Assembly: GCF_000344135.1 (NCBI RefSeq)
Contig: NZ_BAOP01000010.1
Span: 113,692-177,691 of the forward strand
DNA: 64,000 nt
DNA from: Gordonia malaquae NBRC 108250
GTDB taxonomy: Bacteria > Actinomycetota > Actinomycetes > Mycobacteriales > Mycobacteriaceae
Direction of reading: 5' to 3'
Both the position numbers and the translations under genes were made by a program. Of this stretch, positions 1 through 13,148 are shown in pieces (within the stretch, counting starts at the first letter, position 1; the number at the start of each line of letters is the position of its first letter). The notes under the pieces were generated by a model. It did not search any database. It was given only the letters and a program-made list of their open reading frames with translations, and was not told the origin of the DNA.

Positions 1-1405
1 CTTCGACGATCGACGCGATGGTCAGCGTGTCGTACGGCGACTTCCCCGAATTGTTGCCGCTGAGCAGGCCCCACGCGGTGAAGCGGGCGACGCTTCTGGT
101 GATCAAGTCCTTGAGGATGGTCCGCGCGTCGAGACGCGGGTCGATGTCCTCCCACGCGCCGGACGCGATCAGACCCTCGATCCGGCGGTGATCGCCGGTC
201 AGTTCCTTCACCTTCGCCGCAGCCCAGTCGGGCACCCCGAGCTCCTCGGGCGTCGACGTCGCCGCCGCCTGCTGCAACTGTTCGGCGGTCACGCCGTACT
301 CGCGGTCGTCCGTGGTGAACGTGGTCGCCTTCGAGATCATCTGGAACACGCCGGGCCGGGTGGTGCCGTCCGAGCTCTTCTTGGAGTCGAGTTGCAGTCC
401 CTCGGGGACGATGAACCGTCCGACGCGCTTGTCGTCACCGGACATCATCTCCAGTGCCGCCTTGCCCGAGATTCCCTTCGGAAGCGCGTAGAAACCTGCG
501 GACACGCCCGCGCCGCCTTCTGCGGCGTCGACGAAGGCACGCTGGCTGCCGACGACTCCCGCATCGGCGAGAGTCTGACCCACATCGCGGATCGCGGCGT
601 CGGCGGGCACCTCGACGAGCGTCGAACCGGAACCGGTGTCGCTGCTGAAGTCCGTGCGCGAATCGAACACACCGAGCCATTTGAGGCCCAGTCCGCCGAC
701 GACGAGAACAGCGACGAGGACGAGCGCACCGATGCCGAGGAGGATGCCTCGGTTCTTCTTCCGCGACGGCATGGCGCCACCGTGGACGGGGATCTCACCC
801 GTGTCGGCGTCGTCGTCACGAGACTCGAGGATGTCCGGGACGAATACCGGCGGCTCCGGCCGGTCCTGCGGTTCCGCGGCGGGCGGAACGTCCACCGGTG
901 CAGTGGGCGCGGACTGGGCGTACACCGGTTGGGTGGGCTCGACCTCCGGCACCGGAGGTGCAGCCACCGGCTGTTCCGGCTCCGCATAGAACGGCTCCGG
1001 TTCCTGCGGGACCGGCGATGCGAACAGCTGCTGGTCGTTCCCGGTGACGGGCGCTTCGGGGACCGGCGCCTGCGCGTGCGGTTCGTTCAGACGCATCATC
1101 GGCTCGGGCGAGGCGTCCCGGTAGCGCACTTCGAAGTACGGCGACGGAGCGCCCTGAGGCGGCTGGGGCGTGCGGTACTCGATCGTCGGATCGGGCAACG
1201 CGCTCTCGACTCGAACGATCGGAATGCTCCCCGTCGTCGTCGGGTCGCCGGGCCCACGGCGGCGTCGACGGCGGTTCCCCTCCTGCACCGATGAGGGATC
1301 GGCGAAGAATCGACGAGGGTCACCGGCGTTGCCGTCCGGGGTGGAACCCGAATGGCGGGGCCGTGCGTCGTCCCCGTGACGGGGCGTACGGTCCTGGTCA
1401 GTCAC
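1..1405 (-). CDS. mltG: Endolytic murein transglycosylase MltG (YceG family), partial
   Basis: Membrane-anchored lytic transglycosylase that cuts nascent peptidoglycan glycan strands. The GTG start at 1405 follows an AGGAGG about 10 nt upstream. The protein opens with a roughly 190-residue proline- and acid-rich cytoplasmic region, common in actinobacterial MltG, then a basic stretch and one membrane segment (RGILLGIGALVLVAVLVVGG) and an extracellular LysM-like/YceG domain. The reading frame is still open at base 1; the last visible residues, TLTIASIVE, correspond to the catalytic-glutamate motif (ASIVE in E. coli MltG), so the C-terminal part of the catalytic domain lies outside the window. 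It is the last gene of the alaS-ruvX-mltG group, 32 nt after ruvX, as in mycobacteria (Rv2553c). Identification is firm from motif and context. Confidence 0.9.
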   Translation of the reverse strand, partial: MTDQDRTPRHGDDARPRHSGSTPDGNAGDPRRFFADPSSVQEGNRRRRRRGPGDPTTTGSIPIVRVESALPDPTIEYRTPQPPQGAPSPYFEVRYRDASPEPMMRLNEPHAQAPVPEAPVTGNDQQLFASPVPQEPEPFYAEPEQPVAAPPVPEVEPTQPVYAQSAPTAPVDVPPAAEPQDRPEPPVFVPDILESRDDDADTGEIPVHGGAMPSRKKNRGILLGIGALVLVAVLVVGGLGLKWLGVFDSRTDFSSDTGSGSTLVEVPADAAIRDVGQTLADAGVVGSQRAFVDAAEGGAGVSAGFYALPKGISGKAALEMMSGDDKRVGRFIVPEGLQLDSKKSSDGTTRPGVFQMISKATTFTTDDREYGVTAEQLQQAAATSTPEELGVPDWAAAKVKELTGDHRRIEGLIASGAWEDIDPRLDARTILKDLITRSVARFTAWGLLSGNNSGKSPYDTLTIASIVE

Positions 1406-1437
1406 GTCGGTCGGTCCTCCTCATCGGCGTGCCCGCG

Positions 1438-1880
1438 TCAGCGACGCGCGTCCAGCCATCCCTGCAGAATAGCCACCGCGGCGGCCTGATCGACGACGGC
1501 GCGCGCATTCTTCGCCTTCACGCCGCTTGCGCGGAGCGCGGTCGTCGCGGTGACGGTGGTCAGTCGTTCATCGTGATACTCGACTCTCACATCGGGCAAC
1601 GTGTCTCGGCCCGTCAGCTTCGCCTCGACACGGTCGCCGAATGCGCGAGCCGCCTCGACAGCCGGGCCGTCGGTGTTGCGAAGTGTCCGCGGCAGTCCGA
1701 CGATCACGCCGATCGCCTCGTACTCGTCGACGATCGCGACAACACGCTCGACGTCGCTGTCGTGTTTCGTCCGCTGGACGGTCTCGACAGGCGTCGCCAG
1801 GATTCCGTCCGGATCGCACACCGCGACCCCGACACGGACACTGCCCACATCGATCGCGACACGACGCCCGCGGGGCGTGA

Positions 1881-1884
<4 letters not shown>
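1438..1884 (-). CDS. ruvX: Pre-16S rRNA maturation nuclease / Holliday-junction resolvase-like RuvX (YqgF)
   Basis: A 148-residue RNase H-fold protein of the YqgF family, implicated in 5' end maturation of 16S rRNA and resembling RuvC-type resolvases. The N-terminal [14 protein letters not shown] strand carries the first catalytic aspartate; [11 protein letters not shown] (near residue 60) and the YHDERLTT segment (near residue 105) are the other family signatures; a late acidic residue lies in [12 protein letters not shown]. Its ATG overlaps the alaS stop by 4 nt (ATGA), so the two are translationally coupled. This is the usual actinobacterial position between alaS and mltG (Rv2554c). Confidence 0.93.
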
Positions 1885-4547
<2,663 letters not shown>

Positions 4548-4628
4548 TGCGGCGGTGTCCTTCGTTGAAGTGGTGATACCGGAACCCGAGTTTACCGGGC
4601 TGTGACAAGGGAGTTGACGTCGCACGCG

Positions 4629-5999
4629 TCAACGACGGCGCGCACGTCCGGCGAGGCCGCGGACGATCGAGCGCAGTCTGCCCACGCGCGGGCCGAGTTC
4701 ACGTTCGAAGCCGTGGTCGGTCGGCAGGTAGTAATCGACGCCGACCAGCGTGTCCGGTGCGTACTGCTGGGCGAGGACCCCGTCCGGATCGTCGTGTGGG
4801 AAGCGGTAGCCGACGGCGTTGCCGAGCTTCTTCGCTCCCGCGTAATGACCGTCGCGCAGGTGCGACGGAACCGCACCCGCCTTGCCCGACGAGATGTCGG
4901 TCATGGCGGCGCCGAGCGCTGACGTGACCGAGCCCGACTTCGGGGCCGTCGCGATATGGATGGTGGCCTGCGCCAACGCGAGCTTCGCCTCCGGCATTCC
5001 GACGAGTTGCACCACCTGAGCAGCGGCCACCGCGGTCTGGAGTGCCGTCGGATCTGCCATGCCGACGTCCTCGCTGGCATGGATCATCAACCGTCGAGCG
5101 ATGAATCGGGGATCCTCCCCCGCGCTCAACATCCGGGCGAGATAGTGCAGGGCCGCGTCGACGTCCGAACCGCGCATCGACTTGATGAACGCACTGGTCA
5201 CGTCGTAATGCTGGTCGCCAGAACGGTCGTACCGCACGGCTGCGCGGTCGATCGCCGCTTCGACGTCGGCGACGGTGACGGTCTCCCCGTCGCTGCCGTC
5301 GGCGCTCGCCTCGAGTGCGGTCAACGCTCGCCGCGCATCTCCCCCGGCTACCGCGACGAGATGGTCGAGCGCCTCCTCCGACAGCTCCACCGATCCGTCC
5401 AACCCACGCGGGTCGGCGACCGCACGCGCCACGACGTCCTTGATGTCGTCGTCGGTGAGCGACCGCAGCTGCAGCACCAGCGACCGTGACAGGAGCGGAG
5501 CCACCACCGAGAACGACGGATTCTCGGTGGTTGCCGCGACGAGCAGCACGATCCGGTTCTCGACTGCGTCGAGCAGCGCATCCTGCTGGGTCTTGGAGAA
5601 GCGGTGGACTTCGTCGATGAACAGGACTGTCTGTTGGCCTTGAATCAGCCGCCGGCGGGCGACGTCGATGACGGCCCTGACCTCTTTGACTCCGGCGGAC
5701 AGCGCGGAGAGTGCCTCGAAGCTGCCACCGGTGGCCTGGCTGATCAACGACGCCATCGTCGTCTTGCCGGTGCCGGGCGGGCCGTACAGCAGCACCGACG
5801 AGCCGCCGGACCCCGCGATCAGCCGTCGCAGCGGCGACCGTTCGCCGAGGAGATGATCCTGGCCGACGACCTCCTCGAGCGAGGTCGGCCGCATCCGGAC
5901 TGCGAGTGGTGCGGACGGTGACGGCATCGGCGGGTTCGACCTCTGTGCCGTGCCGATGTCGTCGAAGAGGTCCCCGCCGTCCCCCGACTGGCCGGTCAT
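4629..5999 (-). CDS. rarA: Replication-associated recombination protein A (RarA/MgsA AAA+ ATPase)
   Basis: A clamp-loader-like AAA+ ATPase that acts at stalled replication forks (Rv2559c type). The start chosen is the ATG at 5999, giving 456 residues beginning [14 protein letters not shown]; a longer open frame to 6722 is only antisense-like extension across the neighbour. Visible motifs: [14 protein letters not shown], Walker [10 protein letters not shown] (about residue 67), Walker [12 protein letters not shown] (about residue 122), sensor 1 ATTENPSF, and the family C-terminal segment [22 protein letters not shown]. The ATG overlaps the stop of the upstream phosphotransferase gene by 4 nt, so the two are probably co-translated. 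Confidence 0.95.
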   Translation of the reverse strand: MTGQSGDGGDLFDDIGTAQRSNPPMPSPSAPLAVRMRPTSLEEVVGQDHLLGERSPLRRLIAGSGGSSVLLYGPPGTGKTTMASLISQATGGSFEALSALSAGVKEVRAVIDVARRRLIQGQQTVLFIDEVHRFSKTQQDALLDAVENRIVLLVAATTENPSFSVVAPLLSRSLVLQLRSLTDDDIKDVVARAVADPRGLDGSVELSEEALDHLVAVAGGDARRALTALEASADGSDGETVTVADVEAAIDRAAVRYDRSGDQHYDVTSAFIKSMRGSDVDAALHYLARMLSAGEDPRFIARRLMIHASEDVGMADPTALQTAVAAAQVVQLVGMPEAKLALAQATIHIATAPKSGSVTSALGAAMTDISSGKAGAVPSHLRDGHYAGAKKLGNAVGYRFPHDDPDGVLAQQYAPDTLVGVDYYLPTDHGFERELGPRVGRLRSIVRGLAGRARRR

Positions 6000-7129
6000 T
6001 CGAACCAGAGACGTTGCAGCGCGCGCCCGACGTCTCGTGCGACGTCTGAGACCACCGGGTCGGCCGACGACCGGGCGAGATCGGCCCAGCGGGCGGTCAC
6101 GACACGTGGATCGGCGGTGTGCAGTGCCCAGTCGTCGCCCGACGTGTCCGACTCCAGCATCCAGTAGGTGCCGAGCCACACCCAGAGGGTGCGTGCGGTG
6201 GTCAGCAGGTCCCGGAGGGTCCGGTCGTCGGCGAGGGCAGGCCACAACGGGGACACCTCCGCCCGCCACGCGTCGGCCAGAGCCGTCTCCAGCTCTGCGG
6301 CTCGGTGCGACGCGGGCTCGGACAGCGCCGACGGGAACGTGGCCAGCGCGTACGCCACGTCGAGGGTGGCGTCGCGGAACGCGCCCCACTCGTAGTCCAT
6401 GAACTGGACGCCGTCGTCGTTGATCAGGATGTTCTCGGGACCGACGTCCGACGTGCTGAACGCCCGGAACCGGCCGTCGCCGAACAGTGCCAGACCCGCA
6501 TCGAGCACGGCCCGGAACTCGTCGGACACGCTCACCCCGATCTCGTCGGCGACGTCGGCGGTACGACGCACCGCCTCCGCGGCCTGAGCATCGATGCCCG
6601 ACGAGCAGATCGGTGCGTCTCGGCGACCGTCTCCACGGCGGCCGCTGACCCGCAGCAGAGTGTCGAAGTCGTCTTCGCCGCCGAAGGTCGCAGCGTGCAT
6701 GCGTCCGAGGGCCTGGCCCCACGCGCTCACGCCGCGGCCGACCTCGTCGACGTCGGTCGAGCCGAGCAGGTCGATCATTCGACGGCCGTCGCCGAGATCG
6801 GTGAGGACGAGGATCCGGCTGTCGAGGTCGGAGGCCAGCAACTGTGGGCCGGGCCGTGACGCGGTCGGCAGCGCCGTGGCGTACCGGTACGACGCGATCT
6901 CGCGCAGCACCTGGTCGGCGGACGAGTGTTCGTCGAACGCTTTGACGACGACGGTGCGGTCGAGCGACACCGGGTTGTCGGCGACTCGGACGCGCAGCAC
7001 AGTGCTGCGGCCCGAGCCTCCGAGATCCTCGGGGTCGTCGATACGGACTCGGCTGCCCGCTCGCCGCGTCAGGACGTCCTGCGCGGTCTCGAGCACCGAA
7101 TCGATTCGATCATGTGCCACTACGGTCAT
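5996..7129 (-). CDS. Aminoglycoside phosphotransferase-like (APH) kinase of unknown substrate
   Basis: A 377-residue protein with the small-molecule kinase fold. The N lobe has a VVVKAF lysine (about residue 63); a Brenner-like catalytic loop reads [13 protein letters not shown] (about residues 228-240) and the metal-binding segment is [12 protein letters not shown]. The loop keeps Asp and Asn but has Ser-Asp rather than the His-x-Asp of true aminoglycoside kinases, so the substrate cannot be assigned and resistance should not be inferred. It precedes rarA with an ATGA overlap and follows aspS by 8 nt, so it is embedded in a housekeeping operon. The pairing with rarA may be positional only. 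Confidence 0.75.
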   Translation of the reverse strand: MTVVAHDRIDSVLETAQDVLTRRAGSRVRIDDPEDLGGSGRSTVLRVRVADNPVSLDRTVVVKAFDEHSSADQVLREIASYRYATALPTASRPGPQLLASDLDSRILVLTDLGDGRRMIDLLGSTDVDEVGRGVSAWGQALGRMHAATFGGEDDFDTLLRVSGRRGDGRRDAPICSSGIDAQAAEAVRRTADVADEIGVSVSDEFRAVLDAGLALFGDGRFRAFSTSDVGPENILINDDGVQFMDYEWGAFRDATLDVAYALATFPSALSEPASHRAAELETALADAWRAEVSPLWPALADDRTLRDLLTTARTLWVWLGTYWMLESDTSGDDWALHTADPRVVTARWADLARSSADPVVSDVARDVGRALQRLWFE

Positions 7130-7137
7130 GATGAGAC

Positions 7138-8943
7138 TCAGGCGTTCGCCTGTCCCTCTCCAGCCACTTCAGCGGCGGCCTTGGGTGCGGGCTTGAAGTC
7201 GATTCCCGACTCCTTGCGCTGTTCCGGCGTGATGGCGGCCGGAGCGTCGGTCAGCGGGTCGACGCCGCCGCCGGACTTCGGGAACGCGATCACTTCGCGG
7301 ATCGACGACTCGCCCGCGAGGAGCGAGGTGATGCGGTCCCACCCGAAGGCGATGCCGCCGTGCGGCGGTGCACCGTAGGAGAAGGCGTCGAGGAGGAACC
7401 CGAACTTCTCCTGTGCTTCCTCTTCGCCGATGCCCATGATCTTGAACACACGTTCCTGCACGTCACGGCGGTGGATACGGATCGAACCGCCACCGATCTC
7501 GTTTCCGTTGCAGACGATGTCGTAGGCGTAGGCCACGGCAGCACCCGGGTCCGCTTCGAGGTTGTCGAGGCACTCCGGCTTCGGGGAGGTGAACGCGTGG
7601 TGCACCGCGGTCCAGGCACCGGAGCCGACGGCCACATCGCCCGCCTCGACGGCGTCGCCCGCGGGCTCGAACATCGGGGCGTCGACGACCCAGGTGAACG
7701 CCCAGTCGCCGTCCTTGATCAAGTCGAGCTTGCGTGCGATCTCACCGCGTGCCGCGCCGAGGAGTGCGCGCATCGGCTTCACGGCGCCCGCGGCGAAGAA
7801 GATGCAGTCGCCCGGCTTCGCGCCGACGTGGGCTGCGATGCCCTCGCGCTCGGCGTCGGAGATGTTCTTCGCGACCGGACCGGTCAGCGTGCCGTCCTCC
7901 TGGACGAGCACGTAGGCGAGCCCCTTGGCACCGCGCTGCTTGGCCCATTCCTGCCATGCGTCGAGCTGACGACGCGGCTGCGACGCACCACCGGTCATCA
8001 CGACGGCGCCGACGTAGGGCGCCTTGAACACGCGGAACGGCGAGTCGGCGAAGAACTCGGTGCACTCGACGAGTTCGATGTCGAAACGCAGGTCGGGCTT
8101 GTCGCTGCCGAAACGACGCATCGCATCGGCGTAGGTGATGCGCGGGATCGGCGCGGTGATCTCGTGACCGATGAGCTTCCACAGCGATGCGAGGATCTCT
8201 TCGGCGAGGGCGATCACGTCGTCTTCGTCGACGAAGCTCATCTCGATGTCGAGCTGGGTGAACTCCGGCTGGCGATCGGCGCGGAAGTCTTCGTCGCGGT
8301 AGCAGCGGGCGATCTGGTAGTACCGCTCCATGCCCGCGACCATGAGGAGCTGCTTGAACAGCTGCGGGCTCTGCGGCAACGCGTAGAACGTGCCGGGCTG
8401 GAGGCGTGCTGGCACCAGGAAGTCGCGGGCGCCTTCGGGCGTCGACCGAGTGAGGGTGGGAGTCTCAATCTCGACGAAGTCGTGCGAGCCGAGAACGGCA
8501 CGTGCCGCAGCGCTGACCTGTGAACGCAGACGGATCGCGCGGGCCGGGCCTTCGCGACGGAGGTCGAGGTAGCGGTGGCGCAGGCGTGCTTCCTCGCCGG
8601 GCTGCTCGTCGAGCTGGAACGGCAGCGGCGCCGATTCGTTGAGGACGACGAGCTCGGTGGCGTTCAGTTCGACGGCGCCCGATGCGAGGGCGGCGTTCTC
8701 GCTGCCTTCGGGGCGTTCTTCGACGACACCGGTCACCTTGACGCAGTACTCGGCGCGCAGGCGGTGAGCGGCTTCGGCGACCTCGTCGTCACGGAAGACG
8801 ACCTGCACGAGGCCGGACGAGTCGCGGAGGTCGATGAAGACGACGCCTCCGTGGTCACGACGACGTGCGACCCAACCGGTGACGGTGACGGTCTGCGAGG
8901 CGTCCTCGCGGCGCAACGATCCGGCGAAATGCGTGCGGAGCAC
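7138..8943 (-). CDS. aspS: Aspartyl-tRNA synthetase (AspRS)
   Basis: Class II synthetase for Asp-tRNA formation (or Asp/Asn-tRNA if non-discriminating, which cannot be told here). The start is the GTG at 8943 ([11 protein letters not shown]), with AAGGAAGGA about 5 nt upstream; a longer frame to 9024 lacks family similarity. The 601-residue protein has the OB-fold anticodon domain ([19 protein letters not shown]), catalytic motif 2 ([20 protein letters not shown]), the bacterial GAD insertion, and motif 3 (GIAFGWDRI). The C-terminal tail after PKSGGG is acid/Ala rich. Same neighbourhood as Rv2572c. Confidence 0.97.
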   Translation of the reverse strand: MLRTHFAGSLRREDASQTVTVTGWVARRRDHGGVVFIDLRDSSGLVQVVFRDDEVAEAAHRLRAEYCVKVTGVVEERPEGSENAALASGAVELNATELVVLNESAPLPFQLDEQPGEEARLRHRYLDLRREGPARAIRLRSQVSAAARAVLGSHDFVEIETPTLTRSTPEGARDFLVPARLQPGTFYALPQSPQLFKQLLMVAGMERYYQIARCYRDEDFRADRQPEFTQLDIEMSFVDEDDVIALAEEILASLWKLIGHEITAPIPRITYADAMRRFGSDKPDLRFDIELVECTEFFADSPFRVFKAPYVGAVVMTGGASQPRRQLDAWQEWAKQRGAKGLAYVLVQEDGTLTGPVAKNISDAEREGIAAHVGAKPGDCIFFAAGAVKPMRALLGAARGEIARKLDLIKDGDWAFTWVVDAPMFEPAGDAVEAGDVAVGSGAWTAVHHAFTSPKPECLDNLEADPGAAVAYAYDIVCNGNEIGGGSIRIHRRDVQERVFKIMGIGEEEAQEKFGFLLDAFSYGAPPHGGIAFGWDRITSLLAGESSIREVIAFPKSGGGVDPLTDAPAAITPEQRKESGIDFKPAPKAAAEVAGEGQANA

Positions 8944-9062
8944 TGGATTCCTTCCTTGTGCGCAGCGGGGTCGCTGGCAGGATTGGTGACGGTTCCGGTC
9001 AATTCTACGGATCGCCATCGACAAAGCGACTTCGGGCCGGACGTCTTGGCTACTGTTAGCCC

Positions 9063-9944
9063 ATGACTTTTCAGGGGAGCGGACCTCTCGACACCAGTGA
9101 CGTGTCGGCCGGAGGATCTGGCGGGGGCGGTTTCGGCGGCGGAAAGATCGCCCTCGGCGGCGGTGTGGGCGTGATCGTGACGATCGTCGCGCTACTGTTC
9201 GGCCTCAATCCGGGCGACATCCTCGGCGGCGATTCGTCCAACCAACAGGCTGCTCCGGGCAGTCAGGGCACGGACAGCGCCGAGAACCGAGAGCTCCAAG
9301 CCCACATCGATTCGTGCACGGTGGAGATGGCGAACACCGATGACGTGTGCCGCATCGTCGCGACGAAGGACAGCCTGAACAAGGTCTGGGCCAAGCAGAT
9401 GCGCGGCTACACCAAGCCGGAGACGAGGATCTTCGCCGGCAACATCTCAACTGGCTGTGGCGCTGCGTCGTCGGCGATGGGTCCGTTCTACTGCCCCGCC
9501 GACCGCACCGCGTACTTCGATCCGGCGTTCTTCGCCGACCTCAAGCGGATGGGCGGCTCCGACGGTCCCCTCGCCCAGGAGTACGTCGTGGCCCACGAGT
9601 TCGGCCATCACGTCGAGAATCTGACCGGTGTGCTCGCCAAAGGTCAGCGGATGGGCAACGACGGTTCGCGCCGCATCGAACTGCAGGCCGACTGCCTCGC
9701 CGGCGTGTGGGCGTACCACGCCGACAAGGGCCCGGACGCGATGCTGAAGCCGCTCACCGAGGACCAGATCGCCACTGTGATCAAGTCGGCCCAAGCGATC
9801 GGCGACGACACCATCCAAGGTTCCAACTCGAACCCCGAGGGTTGGACCCACGGATCGTCCACCCAACGCGTCCGCTGGTTCAAGATCGGCTACGACGGCG
9901 GCAAGCCGTCCCGCTGCGACACCTTCGCGACGAACGACCTGTAA
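9063..9944 (+). CDS. Neutral zinc metallopeptidase, YpfJ family
   Basis: A 293-residue predicted membrane-anchored metalloprotease. A Gly-rich N-terminus leads to one membrane segment ([15 protein letters not shown], about residues 38-52); the catalytic domain is external. The zinc site is [15 protein letters not shown] (HExxH, about residues 175-186), followed by the second ligand region [12 protein letters not shown] (about residue 210). Cysteine pairs ([20 protein letters not shown]) suggest an extracytoplasmic location. Transcribed divergently from aspS across 119 bp. The TAA stop shares its last base with a 64-bp perfect palindrome that probably ends transcription. Substrate unknown. Confidence 0.88.
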   Translation: MTFQGSGPLDTSDVSAGGSGGGGFGGGKIALGGGVGVIVTIVALLFGLNPGDILGGDSSNQQAAPGSQGTDSAENRELQAHIDSCTVEMANTDDVCRIVATKDSLNKVWAKQMRGYTKPETRIFAGNISTGCGAASSAMGPFYCPADRTAYFDPAFFADLKRMGGSDGPLAQEYVVAHEFGHHVENLTGVLAKGQRMGNDGSRRIELQADCLAGVWAYHADKGPDAMLKPLTEDQIATVIKSAQAIGDDTIQGSNSNPEGWTHGSSTQRVRWFKIGYDGGKPSRCDTFATNDL

Positions 9945-10007
9945 ACGAGGGTTTCAACGACAAACGAGGCACGCATGCGTGCCTCGTTTGTCGTTGAAAC
10001 CCTCGTT
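9944..10007. repeat. 64-bp perfect palindrome (family copy 1), likely bidirectional terminator
   Basis: Two 32-bp arms with no loop. The left half runs AACGAGGGTTTCAACGACAA then ACGAGGCACGCA, and the right half is its exact complement. The left end is the last base of the TAA of the metallopeptidase gene and the right end is the first base of the TCA (TGA) stop of the convergent AbiEi-like gene, so it fills exactly the gap between two convergent stops. Two related palindromes occur at 11001-11032 and 37462-37505. There is no U-tract, as is usual for actinobacterial hairpin terminators. Confidence 0.85.
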
Positions 10008-10927
10008 CAGACACGAATCCCCAGTCGGGCGTAGTGCGAACGCAGGATGCGCATCAGTCGTCCTCGCCGCAGGTCCTCCCAGACCCATCGCACTACGGCG
10101 AGTCCCAAGTCACGAAGCTCGTCCTCGCGGATCTTCTCCCGGATGACGACGTCCTCGGGTTCCTCGCCTCGTCGCATGTTTCGCCGATACTTGACGAGAC
10201 CGTCGAACTCGCCGACGAATACGTCGTCGATACCGAAGTCGCAACGCGCCGTCCGGCCTGACCGAAGGGCATATTCGACCTGCAAATCGGGCACGGGAAG
10301 TCCGTCGTCGATCATCTGGGCTCGACTCCACGACTCCCCTGGCGATTCCGAACGCCCGTCCGCGAACCCGAAAGCGCGACGAGCGAGGTTCACTCCTCGA
10401 CGCCGTTCAGCGAGCAGCTACCCGATCGCCTCGACATCGGCTTCTCGCGCGAGCGCGCAGTCGAACGCAGTCAGCGCCTGCGCAAAGTTCCTCGCTCCGA
10501 GTGCGACGTCGACGACTGTTCGCTCGAGACTAGTCGCCGGTACGCCATCGATCACCACGATCTCGTTGTCGGTCAACGTGCGAGGGTGCACAATCCGTCT
10601 CGACTGCCGGTACCCGCCGTCCCCTCGACCGTTTGTCATGTGAATGTGCTCGTGATCCGGGTACAAGAGTCTCAGCCCGTGCAGTGACGCGGCTGACTCA
10701 TGGCTGAGGACCAGCGACCCGCACCGCCCCGCGACCAGACTTCGGCGTCGGTACACCTCTTCTCCAGCTTCTGCCGACGAGCGATCCGTGATCGGCAATG
10801 AATAGTGTCCACGCCCGACAATCAGTAGTTCGCCGCGACGGATCGCGTCCGTGAGCTGCCGCTCGGAGACTCCTGCGTCGAGTGCTTCGCTGCGACTGAT
10901 GATCCCGTGCTCGTCCGTAGGCCACAT
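10007..10927 (-). pseudogene. AbiEi antitoxin-like / DUF559-type protein split by one in-frame TAG
   Basis: The N-terminal part (from ATG 10927, MWPTDEHGIISRSEALDAGVS) is the winged-helix antitoxin-like domain of AbiEi-family proteins, including the segment VPATSLERTVVDVA. The C-terminal part (10007-10393, with FADGRSESPGESWSR and VGEFDGLVKY) is the nuclease-like/DUF559-type domain normally fused to it in actinobacteria. Both halves are in the same frame: the only interruption is a TAG at 10420-10418 (VEAIG-stop-LLAERRRGVNLARRAFG). No indel is needed, so a single substitution explains it. The C-terminal half could be made only by re-initiation or readthrough. It ends at the 64-bp palindrome and begins just below the hisS-side palindrome. 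Confidence 0.75.
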
Positions 10928-11000
10928 ATCCAGATTGAAGCCCCAATTCACGGATTCGTCACATACGTTGTCCGCAGGCTTGCAAACGAGGCATTCAAAC

Positions 11001-11032
11001 ACAAACGAGGCACGCATGCGTGCCTCGTTTGT
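11001..11032. repeat. 32-bp perfect palindrome (family copy 2), likely hisS terminator
   Basis: Arms ACAAACGAGGCACGCA and TGCGTGCCTCGTTTGT meet without a loop. The outer base at 11032 is also the last base of the hisS stop codon. Immediately outside on the left is a degenerate direct copy (CAAACGAGGCATTCAAAC, 10983-11000), matching the outer arm of the other family members. Position downstream of hisS and upstream of the AbiEi-like gene fits a terminator. Confidence 0.75.
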
Positions 11033-12297
11033 CAGATGCCGAGGCGGGAGCGGATCTCTGCGAGGGCGGCGTCGAGGGGCACCTTGTGCTGGTCGCCGTT
11101 GGTGAGGTCCTTGATCTCGATGGTGCGTTCGTCGAGTTCGCGGTCGCCGAGGACGAGAGCGAGGCGAGCGCCGGAGCGGTCGGCGGCCTTCATCGCGCCC
11201 TTGAGGGCCCGGTCACCGTATGCGAGGTCGACTTTCACCCCGGCTGCGCGGAGCTCACCGGCCAGAGCGACGAGCTCGGCTTTGGCCGCTGCTCCCATCG
11301 GCACTCCGAACACGTCGACACGCCCGACACCGGCGACCGAGACGCCTTCCGCCTCGAGCGCCAGGACAGTGCGGTCCACACCGATGCCGAAACCGATGCC
11401 CGACAGCTCCTGTTTCCCACCGATCTGCTTCATCAACCCGTCGTAGCGTCCGCCGCCACCGATGCCCGACTGTGCGCCAAGACCGTCGTGGACGAACTCG
11501 AACGTCGTCTTCGTGTAGTAGTCGAGGCCGCGAACCAGACGCGGATTGACGACGTAGTCGACGCCGAGCCGGTCCAGATGACCCTTGACCTGCTCGAAGT
11601 GGTCCTTGGCCGAATCACTGAGGTGATCGAGCATCAGCGGGGCGTCGGCCGTGGCCTCGCGAACCTCGGGACGCTTGTCGTCGAGCACACGCAGCGGGTT
11701 GATGCGGGCGCGTTCCCGAGTCGGCTCGTCCAGATCGAGACCGAGCAGGAACTCCTGCAGACGCTCTCGGTACTGCGGTCGGCAGGTGTCGTCGCCGAGC
11801 GACGTCAGATCCAGCCGATATCCGGTGAGACCGAGCCGCTTGTACCCCTCGTCGGCGATGGCGATGACCTCGGCGTCCAATGCCGGGTCGTCGACGCCGA
11901 TCGCCTCGACACCCACCTGCTGCAACTGGCGATAACGGCCGGCCTGCGGACGCTCATACCTGAAGAACGGCCCCGAGTAGCACAGCTTCACCGGAAGCTG
12001 ACCACGGTCCAGTCCATGCTGGATGACGGCGCGCATGACACCCGCGGTGCCTTCCGGGCGCAGCGTCACGGTGCGGCCGCCTCGGTCGGCGAAGGTGTAC
12101 ATCTCCTTGGAGACGACGTCTGTCGACTCGCCGACACCGCGCGCGAACAGCGCGGTCTCTTCGAAGATCGGCAGTTCGATGTGGCCGTAACCCGCGCGGT
12201 ACGCGGCGTCGGTCAACGCATTGCGGACGGCGAGGAAATCGGCCGACGCAGGCGGAAAGTAGTCCGGAATGCCTTTCGGCGCGGAGAATTCGCTCAC
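11032..12297 (-). CDS. hisS: Histidyl-tRNA synthetase
   Basis: A 421-residue class II synthetase for His-tRNA. Motifs: N-terminal [13 protein letters not shown], motif 2 [13 protein letters not shown] (about residue 79), HisA-like [24 protein letters not shown] (about residue 280), and the C-terminal anticodon domain. The ATG overlaps the stop of the upstream metallo-hydrolase gene by 4 nt, so they form a coupled pair, the same as Rv2581c-Rv2580c in M. tuberculosis. Confidence 0.97.
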   Translation of the reverse strand: MSEFSAPKGIPDYFPPASADFLAVRNALTDAAYRAGYGHIELPIFEETALFARGVGESTDVVSKEMYTFADRGGRTVTLRPEGTAGVMRAVIQHGLDRGQLPVKLCYSGPFFRYERPQAGRYRQLQQVGVEAIGVDDPALDAEVIAIADEGYKRLGLTGYRLDLTSLGDDTCRPQYRERLQEFLLGLDLDEPTRERARINPLRVLDDKRPEVREATADAPLMLDHLSDSAKDHFEQVKGHLDRLGVDYVVNPRLVRGLDYYTKTTFEFVHDGLGAQSGIGGGGRYDGLMKQIGGKQELSGIGFGIGVDRTVLALEAEGVSVAGVGRVDVFGVPMGAAAKAELVALAGELRAAGVKVDLAYGDRALKGAMKAADRSGARLALVLGDRELDERTIEIKDLTNGDQHKVPLDAALAEIRSRLGI

Positions 12298-13004
12298 AGT
12301 CCGAACCGTCCCTTCTTCTGTGCATCGGGCAGGTCGACGAGGAACGGGTTGCCCGTGCGTTCCGCGCCGATGGTGGTCTGGGGTCCGTGACCCGGAAGGA
12401 TCACCTGGTGATCGTCGCGACCCATCAGGGTCGCGGCGATCGAGTCGAGCAACTGCTGGTGATTGCCTCCGGGCAGATCGGTGCGACCGATCGACCCGTT
12501 GAACAGCACATCACCCGAGAAGCAGACCGACACGCTCTCCCCCGTCTCGGGATCGTCGGGCAGATCAGGAGTCAGCAGAACGCTGCCGGGCGAATGCCCA
12601 GGCGCGTGGGCCACGCCCCATCGAATTCCCGCGATCTCGACGTCCTCGCCGTCGACGAACTCGATCACCTTCTCGGGCTCCCGGAACACGGTGTCCCCGA
12701 TCATCTGCGAGAGAGCGCGTCCCACACCGACACCCGGATCGGTCAACATGGGACGGTCGGCAGCGTGGATGTATGCGGGAATGGAGAACTCATCGGCCAG
12801 CTCCTGAGCATTCCAGGTGTGGTCGAGATGCCCGTGCGTCAAGAAGATCGCGACGGGAGTCAACGAGTACTCGGCCAACGCCTCGCGGACGTTCGGCGCG
12901 GCATCCTGGCCGGGATCGATGATGATCGCGTCCGACCCGGGCCCCTCGGCCACCAGATAGCAGTTGGTCTGGAACATTCCGGCGGCGAATCCGGCGATCA
13001 GCAC
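12294..13004 (-). CDS. MBL-fold metallo-hydrolase, glyoxalase II-like
   Basis: A 236-residue metallo-beta-lactamase-fold hydrolase. The binuclear metal motif is [11 protein letters not shown] (HxHxDH, about residues 58-68), with the later histidine in [11 protein letters not shown] and the C-terminal [10 protein letters not shown]. The start chosen is GTG at 13004 ([18 protein letters not shown]), matching the usual family N-terminus and preceded by GAGGAGAGG at 8 nt; a longer frame to 13055 adds residues not seen in the family. It is coupled to hisS by an ATGA overlap. Hydroxyacylglutathione-type hydrolysis is only a family guess, because mycobacteria do not make glutathione. Confidence 0.88.
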   Translation of the reverse strand: MLIAGFAAGMFQTNCYLVAEGPGSDAIIIDPGQDAAPNVREALAEYSLTPVAIFLTHGHLDHTWNAQELADEFSIPAYIHAADRPMLTDPGVGVGRALSQMIGDTVFREPEKVIEFVDGEDVEIAGIRWGVAHAPGHSPGSVLLTPDLPDDPETGESVSVCFSGDVLFNGSIGRTDLPGGNHQQLLDSIAATLMGRDDHQVILPGHGPQTTIGAERTGNPFLVDLPDAQKKGRFGL

Positions 13005-13148
13005 TTGGTAAGCCTCTCCTCGAGTATGTGACGTTCGGAGCGTGTCGGAAACCATTGTCTCATCGACCTTTCAGAGCACTGCGATAGCATAGGGCCCGCT
13101 GCCCGGACCGCCCCGCGCAGCCATCCGCCCACAGGAGGTTCCACGAGC

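Noticed and set aside
5996..7129. Aminoglycoside-resistance gene
   Set aside because: The catalytic loop lacks the His-x-Asp of true aminoglycoside kinases, and the gene lies in a housekeeping operon.
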